From: Tannockella sp964372125
Lineage (GTDB): Bacteria > Bacillota_I > Bacilli_A > Erysipelotrichales > Coprobacillaceae
Assembly: GCA_964372125.1 (NCBI GenBank)
Contig: CAYJPL010000034.1
Coordinates: forward strand, 1 to 21,840
Direction: 5' to 3'
DNA length: 21,840 bases
Made by a program: the position numbers and the translations under genes. Each line of letters begins with the position of its first letter. Position 1 is the first letter of the stretch. Below the pieces are notes generated by a model. That model was not told the DNA's origin. It made no database searches and was given only the letters and a program-made list of their open reading frames with translations. Positions 1-7,229 of the stretch are shown piece after piece.

Positions 1-60
1 ATCATAAATATGTGTAATTTACAATTTAATATGGTATCATCACTTAATTTAACAATAAAA

Positions 61-87
61 TAAACACTACTAAATTAGTAGTGTTTA
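61..87 (-). terminator. Intrinsic terminator at the end of the locus
   Basis: A perfect 13-bp inverted repeat around a single central base (AAACACTACTAA, A, TTAGTAGTGTTT plus one closing pair). On the minus strand it is followed by the T-rich run ATTTTATTGTT. It lies about 60 nt after the stop codon of the last gene, the FrhB-like protein, and so closes the right-to-left operon. Downstream of it (1-60) I see nothing. Confidence 0.85.
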
Positions 88-146
88 TCGTGTGTAGGAT
101 ACTATATAGGTGCACTAAAAAATCATACGACCTTGTAAATAAGCTA

Positions 147-1298
147 TTAAAATACTCTTTTTCGAATAAGATGTATTTTATTTTTAATTCTAGACATTAT
201 TGTTTTTCTTGTATACATAAAAACACAATCATCAAAATTGTCTTCGGTTATATCGTTAAGGAATTGTTCTCTTTTTTCGGGTTTTAAGACTGATATAGTG
301 GCTGTTTTATTGTACTGCAATGATTTACTAAGATCAGTTTCAACGCTTATGATTGAGTTATTGATTTGTGACAATAGCTCTTTGCCCTTTTTACTGTTAA
401 TCATAACGAGAGAAACACCTTTATCATCATTTAGTTCTTGTGTTACATTTTCAATACCCCAAAAATCAGCAAGTGTAATATCAGATTGACGATGTATGCC
501 CTTAAATGAGCAATTGTAACAGGATGGTCGTAGACATAAATCATTTAGAAATGCTTTAATCATCGGGTCATTCTGATTGTTTTTTTTATACATAATCTGA
601 CTGTTATTTTTTATACACAAATTAAATTTTCTCCAACCCTCGTCTTTGTTTCTAAATGAAATTGCAGTAATTTCATCATTAATATATCTTTTTCGATGTG
701 ATAAATACTTATACCATAAATAAGGAGAAGGAACTCCGTGACAGATTATGTCTTGGGTATATAGGTTTTCATGATTATTTCCTAAAAAAGAATATAGTCC
801 AGCTATTTGACATGGAGTACCTGTAAACAAGACTTTTCTTTTTTGTTCTAAGAATGTTTTAGCTTCTAAAAAAGTTGTTCCGATATCACTTTGAACATAT
901 TTAGATCCACGGAAAGCGTCTACCTCTTCAACTTCACTACTGCCAGAGTGAACCACTTTGAACTGATTATCAAATTTAGCCCCGAATACAACTCCATTTT
1001 GATTTATGATTTCATTTGCAAGGAGTGTGAAAATTCCTCCTGATGAACTTTTTAACCTTATCTCATCATTTATATTATATGCAGCATACGTGCTAGGTTC
1101 GTTATCCACATTTTCATGTTCTTTATTTAATATTGGACAAATTTTTATACAAAGTCCGCAATGAATACAGTCAATCTTGTTTACAATTGGATATTTAAAC
1201 CCATCTTTATCACACTTCATTTCTATGCATTTATTTGGACATTTAACGGCACAAGCATGACATCCTGAACATTTATATGCTTCTTCTATTTTTATCAT
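147..1298 (-). CDS. FrhB/FdhB-like iron-sulfur protein (coenzyme F420 hydrogenase/dehydrogenase beta-subunit family) of polysaccharide loci
   Basis: Protein of 383 residues. The N-terminus is a double 4Fe-4S ferredoxin domain: C10, C13, C16, C20-P and C44, C47, C50, C54-P. The FrhB/FdhB N- and C-terminal domains follow, with SSSGGIF (84-90), RGSKYVQSDIG (130-140), GTPCQ (160-164), CHGVPSP (186-192) and a second cysteine group C255, C260, C263. In F420 enzymes this fold binds FAD and iron-sulfur clusters and moves electrons to F420. Relatives in polysaccharide clusters are common, often beside pyruvyl transferases as here, but have no established reaction; a redox step on a glycan or sugar nucleotide is inference. 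The start has AGGAG six bases upstream. It is the last gene, 51 nt after the second flippase and just before the terminator. No F420 biosynthesis gene is in the window. Confidence 0.85.
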   Translation of the reverse strand: MIKIEEAYKCSGCHACAVKCPNKCIEMKCDKDGFKYPIVNKIDCIHCGLCIKICPILNKEHENVDNEPSTYAAYNINDEIRLKSSSGGIFTLLANEIINQNGVVFGAKFDNQFKVVHSGSSEVEEVDAFRGSKYVQSDIGTTFLEAKTFLEQKRKVLFTGTPCQIAGLYSFLGNNHENLYTQDIICHGVPSPYLWYKYLSHRKRYINDEITAISFRNKDEGWRKFNLCIKNNSQIMYKKNNQNDPMIKAFLNDLCLRPSCYNCSFKGIHRQSDITLADFWGIENVTQELNDDKGVSLVMINSKKGKELLSQINNSIISVETDLSKSLQYNKTATISVLKPEKREQFLNDITEDNFDDCVFMYTRKTIMSRIKNKIHLIRKRVF

Positions 1299-1349
1299 TC
1301 TTTTCTCCTATTTGTACATTGTATAGTACGCATCCTTTAATATAGCTTC

Positions 1350-2798
1350 TTAGACCCCTTCTTTTATATTAAGTATTGTGATGATTGTTTCTCTAATCGT
1401 ATTATATCGAACAATTGCTATTACTATCATTGTTAATATTAGCATATATCTTACTATATAAAAATTATAGCTGAACAAAAGCACAAAACAAACAATTATA
1501 AATAAGAATGTAATATTTAGTATTTTTTTTGCACTATATATATTCTCTCCAATATGTATTTTTATGATTTTCTTCATGTATATATAGTGTAACAATGCAT
1601 ATACCAGATAACAAAACAGTGTTGTATACCCTGCAGCGAGATACCCAAACATATTTATAAATATATAGTTTAATAAAATGTTTAGTACTGCTGCTACTAG
1701 GGTCGATATTAGAATATAATTTTTTTTCTCATAATAAAATTCGAATGCAGCAAACAAAGAATATAAAAATATAAAATATACACTCATGGCTACAGGAGGA
1801 ACTATCCATACTGCCTCAAAATATGAGGAGGGTGCAAAAATCACTAATAGTTCTGGCGCAATAGCAATAATAAATGTATTAACACCAGCTATCAATATTA
1901 TAAGTGGATAACTTATCTTTTGTATAGCTTCAAACCTTTGCAGTTTAATACTTTTGTAAAGCAATGGCTCTACTACTTGTAGTAACGCAGTGTTGAAAAC
2001 CATCATCATCATTGATAAGGAATATGCTAGGCTATATACCCCTACAGCAACATCATTAATAATATTTTCTATCATAATTTTGTCAGAATTATTAAGTATG
2101 GCAGTGGATAAGTAGTGTGGAATAAGTGGAATATTAAATGATAGAGCATACTTCCAATATTTTTTGTTAATCCATTGTTTTTCTGTTAGAAGTTCCTTTA
2201 CAAACAGTGAACCATATACTAGTAGACTTACTAGGGCAACAACTATAATTCTAGCTAATACCTTATCCTCGCTTTGTACTATAAATATAACACTTAGTAC
2301 TGGCTGTAATATTGCTATTATTAATGTTGTGAATAGCATTGATTTATACTTGTTCCCCATCCTTTGCTCGAATGACCAGAAGGAATAAATACCCGTTGAC
2401 CAAATAATAATAGACATAGCAACCATTTCTACAGTATCAAACCCAATAATATTATTTATTATTTTATGAAAAAGCAGATACAAAAGCAATGCAACTACGT
2501 TTAAACAATTATATAATGATTTAAACGAAACCTTAAATGCTACTTTATCATCTGAAAATTTAGCAAAACCTTGCATATATACACCCCAAGGGAGTCGGAG
2601 TGTTATAAAAACAGTCAATATCTCCATCCATGAAGTAAAAATATTGTATCGCCCATAGTCTGATTCTGTAAGGATCCTTGTAAATATAGGAGTTGTTAAG
2701 ATAGTTATCCCACGCTGTAAAAAAACACAAAAAACAAACCAACCAGAAGCTTTCAAAAATGCCGGTGTTTTTTTATAATTATCAAGTATTTTACTCAT
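1350..2798 (-). CDS. wzx: Second Wzx-type polysaccharide flippase (MOP superfamily)
   Basis: A 482-residue integral membrane protein, almost entirely hydrophobic helices (roughly 12-14), with the family N-terminus around residues 8-45 (LKASGWFVF, TILTTPIFTRILTESDYG). Proteins of this length and layout flip undecaprenyl-diphosphate-linked repeat units across the membrane. It is clearly different from the flippase at 9954-11396, so the window encodes two. It sits between the pyruvyl transferase (64 nt upstream) and the FrhB-like gene (51 nt downstream) and probably belongs to that three-gene module. The start is unusual: a good Shine-Dalgarno (AAAGGAAA, 2841-2848) is separated from the ATG by a 14-bp hairpin. 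The next Met lies about 50 residues in, beyond the conserved N-terminus, so this start is still preferred. A role in exporting a different glycan or glycolipid is possible. Confidence 0.85.
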   Translation of the reverse strand: MSKILDNYKKTPAFLKASGWFVFCVFLQRGITILTTPIFTRILTESDYGRYNIFTSWMEILTVFITLRLPWGVYMQGFAKFSDDKVAFKVSFKSLYNCLNVVALLLYLLFHKIINNIIGFDTVEMVAMSIIIWSTGIYSFWSFEQRMGNKYKSMLFTTLIIAILQPVLSVIFIVQSEDKVLARIIVVALVSLLVYGSLFVKELLTEKQWINKKYWKYALSFNIPLIPHYLSTAILNNSDKIMIENIINDVAVGVYSLAYSLSMMMMVFNTALLQVVEPLLYKSIKLQRFEAIQKISYPLIILIAGVNTFIIAIAPELLVIFAPSSYFEAVWIVPPVAMSVYFIFLYSLFAAFEFYYEKKNYILISTLVAAVLNILLNYIFINMFGYLAAGYTTLFCYLVYALLHYIYMKKIIKIHIGENIYSAKKILNITFLFIIVCFVLLFSYNFYIVRYMLILTMIVIAIVRYNTIRETIITILNIKEGV

Positions 2799-2848
2799 TT
2801 TGTATTTGATAGATTATTTTTTATAAAAACAATCTATCTATTTCCTTT
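2796..2848 (-). promoter_or_regulatory. Hairpin between Shine-Dalgarno and start codon of the second flippase
   Basis: On the minus strand AAAGGAAA (2841-2848) is followed by an inverted repeat at 2808-2838: GATAGATT pairs with AATCTATC, then a G-U and five T-A pairs lead to a three-base loop. The ATG comes nine bases after the stem. Unfolded, the ribosome site is over 40 nt from the start; folded, the gap shrinks to about 13 nt. The hairpin could therefore control or permit translation. The repeat is seen in the sequence; the role is inference. It has no T-run, so it is a poor terminator. Confidence 0.5.
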
Positions 2849-2862
2849 CTATTTTTCATATA

Positions 2863-3915
2863 TCATAAGCCAATACTCTTACGCAAAAAACTATCACCTT
2901 GCATTTTTGCTGTTTCCAGAATTCTATTTGCATGGTTAAAGTTGATATTTAAATGTCTTAATGATATGTCACCATCATATTTTCTTTCATGTAGATTAAA
3001 TCTATCTATCAACGTATCAATTCGTGAATTCATTTTTTCAATATTGTCATCTCTATCAAAAATAACAAAAGGTGTATTAAATATTATACCAAACACACTA
3101 GAATGAAATGAATCTGTGCATATGAGCTCAGCATTCTTTTCTAAATACAAAAATTCTGCGGGACCTGATACATAAAATGGATCATTGATATCTAAAATAT
3201 TTATAATCATCCAGCCTTTACTCTTCGCCAGTTTTTCAATCTTCTCCATTCTTTTCGAAGATAAATTTCCTAAAAAATAATTCAGAATATATTTTTGTGA
3301 TTTTAGTTGCTCTGGTTTTTTCATCACTTTTTGCCATTCTTCCGCACTTAACAGCATTGTCGGATCCACGATTACAGGAATATTTTTTCTATTTGTCATC
3401 TGCTCAATTATTTGTTTTCCTGCTTCTTCCCTAATAGACAAATATTTAATATGAGATAATCCCTTACTATATAAAGCGACGTTTTCATTATTTATAGCTT
3501 GAACACCAAAACTTGGTGCATACCCAATTGTTCTGTTAGAATCAGCAAATAACAAAAAATCATCCCTTGTCATTTTTTTGAAATTATAATTCCATACTTG
3601 ATCACTCCCAATAGAGTATAAATCATATCTGTTATAATAATCACGAAATTTTTTCCCTTTTACGAATGATATATTATTGTTAAAATCGATAAACTTCATT
3701 CTTCTTTTATTATTTATTTTATATTCTGTTATATTACCTCTAATTGCTAACAAAATAAATTTTATGCATTGCTTGGTTTTATATTTTAAATTATTCACTT
3801 GCCAAAACGTATCAACATCTAATCCTAATTGTTTGTATTTTTGTTGCAAGGCATAGTTTTGTAATCTGTTTCCATAATTGTTAATATCTGAAATAGTGTA
3901 AATTATTATTTTCAT
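2863..3915 (-). CDS. Polysaccharide pyruvyl transferase family protein
   Basis: Protein of 350 residues, normal for the CsaB/WcaK-type pyruvyl transferase family, which typically moves the enolpyruvyl group of phosphoenolpyruvate onto a sugar of a cell-surface glycan, giving an acidic ketal. Seen family motifs: NYGNRLQNYALQQ (13-25), SIGSDQVWN (101-109), VDPTML (183-188) and the C-terminal TDSFHSSVFG (267-276), which corresponds to the usual TDSFHG. No signal peptide or membrane segment, so cytoplasmic. The start has AGAAGGAGAG about 10 nt upstream. It is the first gene after a 287-nt intergenic region with a terminator and a promoter, so it likely heads a three-gene unit with the second flippase and the FrhB-like protein. 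Some family members have other or unknown activities, so the acceptor sugar and even pyruvylation are not proven. Confidence 0.85.
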   Translation of the reverse strand: MKIIIYTISDINNYGNRLQNYALQQKYKQLGLDVDTFWQVNNLKYKTKQCIKFILLAIRGNITEYKINNKRRMKFIDFNNNISFVKGKKFRDYYNRYDLYSIGSDQVWNYNFKKMTRDDFLLFADSNRTIGYAPSFGVQAINNENVALYSKGLSHIKYLSIREEAGKQIIEQMTNRKNIPVIVDPTMLLSAEEWQKVMKKPEQLKSQKYILNYFLGNLSSKRMEKIEKLAKSKGWMIINILDINDPFYVSGPAEFLYLEKNAELICTDSFHSSVFGIIFNTPFVIFDRDDNIEKMNSRIDTLIDRFNLHERKYDGDISLRHLNINFNHANRILETAKMQGDSFLRKSIGL

Positions 3916-3993
3916 AATTAAACTCTCCTTCTAATGCAAACCCTATAAAAGAGCATGACTTTTATTTTATAATTGAGATGTATTACAACAATG

Positions 3994-4045
3994 ATTATAT
4001 CATGTATCCTTTGATATTACACATCATGATGTAAGAACATCATGT
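3994..4045 (-). promoter_or_regulatory. Extended -10 promoter with adjacent palindrome, upstream of the pyruvyl transferase
   Basis: On the minus strand TGATATAAT gives a perfect -10 (TATAAT, 3994-3999) with the extended TGn element. No good -35 hexamer lies 16-18 bases upstream. Exactly there, the sequence holds a perfect 12-bp palindrome ACATCATGATGT (4021-4032) overlapping an 8-bp hairpin (4025-4044, four-base loop) made by a second ACATCATG copy. A regulator bound here could replace or block -35 contacts. The start codon is about 75 nt downstream of the expected transcript start. Confidence 0.5.
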
Positions 4046-4099
4046 CACGGTACAATAAATTATATTTTTCATCGAACAATTGTACTTATTTTTAATAGA

Positions 4100-4141
4100 A
4101 AAAATCTAGATATACAGTTACTATGTATTCTAGACATTTTT
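4100..4141 (-). terminator. Probable intrinsic terminator after rmlB
   Basis: Inverted copies of TCTAGA (4105-4110 and 4129-4134) extend inward through ATACA/TGTAT with small bulges to a short loop. The stem is flanked by A-runs and T-runs on both sides, so on the minus strand it ends in TCTAGATTTTTTC and could also work on the plus strand. It lies about 60 nt after the rmlB stop. It is AT-rich and may be leaky. Confidence 0.55.
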
Positions 4142-4202
4142 TTCAATGTTTCAGGCATAATTTTATATGAAAATATTATCGTTTCTATTTCGAGTCTAAA
4201 CA

Positions 4203-5204
4203 TTATATTTGATAAGATTGATATTCATTGGAAAGGATTGCTTCCCACCACTCTTTATTTTCTAAGTACCAATCAATAGTCATTTTTAAACCTTCGTGAA
4301 ATTTAGTTTTCGGTAGCCAATTTAATTCATTGTGTATTTTTGTAGGGTCAATTGCATAACGCATATCGTGCCCTTTACGGTCTGCTACAAATGTAATTAG
4401 CTCTTTAGGCTTGCCTAAATGTTCACATATCAACTCTACAATATCAATATTTGACATTTCATTATGCCCCCCAACATTATAGACATCACCAATCTTACCA
4501 TTATGTATTATACAATCAATTGCACTACAATGATCATCTACAAATAACCAATCTCTTATATTAAGACCTTCCCCGTACACAGGTAACGGCTTATTGTGCA
4601 GTGCATTTACAATCATTAATGGTATGAGCTTTTCTGGGAAGTGATATGGTCCATAATTATTCGAACAGCGACTAATTGTTACTGGTAATCCAAATGTTCT
4701 ATGGTATGCCAATACTAGAAGGTCTGCACTTGCTTTTGACGCACTATATGGCGAACTAGCATGTAAGGGTGTTAATTCTGTAAACAACAAATCTTGCCTA
4801 TCCAATGGTAAATCACCATAGACTTCATCCGTTGATACTTGGTGATAGCGAATGTTACCATAATTACGGCAGGCATCCATTAACACCTGAGTTCCTAATA
4901 TATTAGTCTGTAAAAATACTTCAGGATTTTCAATAGAACGATCCACATGGCTTTCAGCTGCAAAATTAACAACAATTGATGGTTTTTCTTCCTCAAATAT
5001 TTTAAATATCCCTGCTCTATTACAAATATTCATTTTATGAAAGCTAAAGTTTGTATTCTCTTTTGCCTCATTTAGTGTTGCTATATTTCCTGCATACGTT
5101 AAAGAATCAATACAAATAATTTCATATTCTGGGTATTTATTAAGCATATAATATATAAAATTTGCACCAATAAATCCAGCTCCACCAGTTACTACTATTT
5201 TCAT
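4203..5204 (-). CDS. rmlB: dTDP-glucose 4,6-dehydratase
   Basis: Converts dTDP-D-glucose to dTDP-4-keto-6-deoxy-D-glucose in the cytoplasm, using tightly bound NAD. This extended short-chain dehydrogenase of 333 residues has the Rossmann motif GGAGFIG (7-13), the catalytic triplet T125-D126-E127 in STDEVYG, the YSASK motif (Y153, K157) and the signature SRCSNNYGPYHFPEKLIPL (178-196). All key residues are present. GAGGGG six bases before the ATG supports the start. It follows rmlA by 11 nt. RmlC and RmlD, which turn this product into dTDP-rhamnose, are missing from the window. The VioA-like aminotransferase just upstream in the same operon is the likely next user, giving a 4-amino-4,6-dideoxyhexose. 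A rhamnose pathway completed elsewhere in the genome cannot be excluded. Confidence 0.96.
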   Translation of the reverse strand: MKIVVTGGAGFIGANFIYYMLNKYPEYEIICIDSLTYAGNIATLNEAKENTNFSFHKMNICNRAGIFKIFEEEKPSIVVNFAAESHVDRSIENPEVFLQTNILGTQVLMDACRNYGNIRYHQVSTDEVYGDLPLDRQDLLFTELTPLHASSPYSASKASADLLVLAYHRTFGLPVTISRCSNNYGPYHFPEKLIPLMIVNALHNKPLPVYGEGLNIRDWLFVDDHCSAIDCIIHNGKIGDVYNVGGHNEMSNIDIVELICEHLGKPKELITFVADRKGHDMRYAIDPTKIHNELNWLPKTKFHEGLKMTIDWYLENKEWWEAILSNEYQSYQI

Positions 5205-5215
5205 GATTTCCCCTC

Positions 5216-6100
5216 TTAACTTTCATTTATTTTTTTATCACTTATGGCAATACTCATTAAGTATTTACCATAATCTGTCATTTTTAATGTCTCTCCCAAA
5301 CTGTATAATTCATCTACAGAAATAAACCCTCTTCTATATGCAATTTCTTCAATACAGGAAACATAGAACCCTTGTCGCGATTGTACAGCCTCTACAAATT
5401 CTGATGCCTTCAACATCCCTTCTGGCGAACCTGTATCAAGCCATGCAATTCCACGACCTAATAACGATACATTTAATTCATTCAACGCCAAATAAGCATT
5501 GTTAATGGCTGTGATTTCTATTTCTCCTCTTTGTGAGGGCTTTACGTTTTTAGCTATTTCAACCACTCTGTTATCATAAAAATATAGGCCCGGAACAGCA
5601 AAATCCGATTTCGGTTTTTTTGGCTTCTCCTCAATAGATACTACTTTATTTTTACTATCAAATTCCACGACTCCAAATTCTGTAGGGTTTTTAACTGGGT
5701 AGCCAAATATTGTGGCACCTTCATTTTGCATAGCATGTTGAAGTGTTTTGGTTAAATCTTGACCAAAAAAAACATTATCGCCTAATATAAGACATACGTC
5801 ATCAGACCCAATAAATTCCTCCCCTAAAATAAATGCATCTGCTAAACCTCTAGGCGTTTCCTGTATTTTATACGTAATAGAAACTCCAATATTTTTTCCA
5901 TTCCCTAGTAATTTCTCATAATTTGGCGTATCGTCCTTAGTTGAAATAATCAATATCTCTTTGATTCCAGCAAGTAATAAAACAGATAATGGGTAATAAA
6001 TCATTGGTTTATCATAGATAGGCAATAATTGCTTGGATACAGCTTTAGTCATAGGATATAGGCGCGTTCCTCTTCCGCCAGCTAATATAATTCCTTTCAT
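5216..6100 (-). CDS. rmlA: Glucose-1-phosphate thymidylyltransferase
   Basis: Joins glucose-1-phosphate and dTTP to form dTDP-glucose, the first step of the dTDP-deoxysugar pathway. At 294 residues it has the usual length. It shows the nucleotidyltransferase signature LAGGRGTRLYP (6-16), the family motif KAVSKQLLPIYDKPMIYYPLSV (19-40, key residues K23, Q24 and D30), LGDNVFFG near residue 107, EIEITAINNAYL and WLDTGSPEGML in the C-terminal half. The ATG overlaps the stop of the aminotransferase gene (ATGA), so the two are translationally coupled, with AGGAGATAAACC as ribosome site. The order aminotransferase-rmlA-rmlB, with no rmlC or rmlD, ties this dTDP-glucose supply to the aminosugar branch. 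Confidence 0.97.
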   Translation of the reverse strand: MKGIILAGGRGTRLYPMTKAVSKQLLPIYDKPMIYYPLSVLLLAGIKEILIISTKDDTPNYEKLLGNGKNIGVSITYKIQETPRGLADAFILGEEFIGSDDVCLILGDNVFFGQDLTKTLQHAMQNEGATIFGYPVKNPTEFGVVEFDSKNKVVSIEEKPKKPKSDFAVPGLYFYDNRVVEIAKNVKPSQRGEIEITAINNAYLALNELNVSLLGRGIAWLDTGSPEGMLKASEFVEAVQSRQGFYVSCIEEIAYRRGFISVDELYSLGETLKMTDYGKYLMSIAISDKKINES

Positions 6101-7212
6101 GGTTTATCTCCTTGTTTTAATATTGTATCACAAATGTAGTCTACCTCATAAATTGATAAATCAGCATAAAGAGGTAGTGTCAAAATCCTATTAGCTATAT
6201 TATTAGCTACAGGTGTATCTTTAGAATTGAAACCATCCATTCCAGCATAGCATTCTAATTCATTTGTTAATGGATAAAAATATTTACGAGCCATTATTCC
6301 GCACTGCATTAATTTTTCATAAATTTCATCCCTTGAATATATATAATTTTCAAACACAACAGGAAAATAAGCATAGTTTGATGTAACATTTTCTTGCTTA
6401 GAACATAATGTGATTCCAGGTATGTTTGAAAGTCTTTTGATATATTGCTCAACTATAATTCGTCTTTTTTTGATTTCAGTATCAATATGTCGTAAATTAC
6501 ATATTCCCATCGCTGCTTGGAATTCATTCATCTTGGCATTTCCACCAATAACTTTAATATTTTCCGGCCCTTCGATGCCAAAATTTTTCATATTATTCAG
6601 GTGTTTCGTAAGTTCCTTTTCTTTGAAACACACTGCACCACCTTCAATTGTGTTAAATACCTTTGTTGCATGAAAGCTAAACATTGTCGCATCACCTAGT
6701 ACAGAAATTGACTGATTGTTATATTCCACTCCAAACGCATGTGCCCCATCATAGATAACTTTCAAATTATATTTTTTGGCAATTTTATCAATAGCACTTA
6801 CATTACAGATATTCCCATATACGTGCACGGGAAGGATTGCAACAGTATTATCTGTAATTAAACTCTCTAACTTGCTTACATCTAATGTATAATCTATCTC
6901 ATTAATATCACAAAATATCGGCTTTAAACCTGAGCGAATGATAGCATGTGTGGTCGATACAAAAGTAAATGGCGTGGTGATTACTTCAGACCCTCGTGGA
7001 AATGACATAGCTTCTAATACATTTTCAAGTGCTAAGTGACCATTTGTATATAATACTACATTCTCTATATCTAAGTACTTTTTCAATTCATTTTCCAGCT
7101 GCCAGTGTTTCACTCCTGAATTTGTAAGCCATTTACTATCCCAAAGTTCTTTGATTTCTTGACAATATTCCTCGTATCCTGGCATGGATGATTGCGTTAC
7201 ATTTATTTTCAT
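6097..7212 (-). CDS. DegT/DnrJ/EryC1/StrS-type sugar aminotransferase, probably dTDP-4-amino-4,6-dideoxyhexose forming (VioA-like)
   Basis: A PLP-dependent sugar nucleotide aminotransferase of 371 residues. Visible are the N-terminal DSKWLTNSG (25-33) typical of the VioA/WecE branch, TNGHLALE (56-63), D155 in IYDGAHAFG for the pyridine nitrogen, and the Schiff-base lysine K184 in FSFHATKVFNTIEGG. The family transfers an amino group from glutamate to a keto sugar. The neighbours rmlA and rmlB supply dTDP-4-keto-6-deoxyglucose, so the product is probably dTDP-Qui4N (or the Fuc4N epimer). A 3-amino sugar would need an isomerase of the FdtA type, which I do not see. The start has AGGAG about 10 nt upstream. 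The stop overlaps rmlA. The stereochemistry and position are inferred from family and context. Confidence 0.88.
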   Translation of the reverse strand: MKINVTQSSMPGYEEYCQEIKELWDSKWLTNSGVKHWQLENELKKYLDIENVVLYTNGHLALENVLEAMSFPRGSEVITTPFTFVSTTHAIIRSGLKPIFCDINEIDYTLDVSKLESLITDNTVAILPVHVYGNICNVSAIDKIAKKYNLKVIYDGAHAFGVEYNNQSISVLGDATMFSFHATKVFNTIEGGAVCFKEKELTKHLNNMKNFGIEGPENIKVIGGNAKMNEFQAAMGICNLRHIDTEIKKRRIIVEQYIKRLSNIPGITLCSKQENVTSNYAYFPVVFENYIYSRDEIYEKLMQCGIMARKYFYPLTNELECYAGMDGFNSKDTPVANNIANRILTLPLYADLSIYEVDYICDTILKQGDKP

Positions 7213-7229
7213 ATCAAATATTCTCCTTC

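Noticed and set aside
81..489. Plus-strand open frames near the left edge
   Set aside because: They overlap the terminator and the 3' part of the FrhB-like gene and show no family motif or ribosome site.
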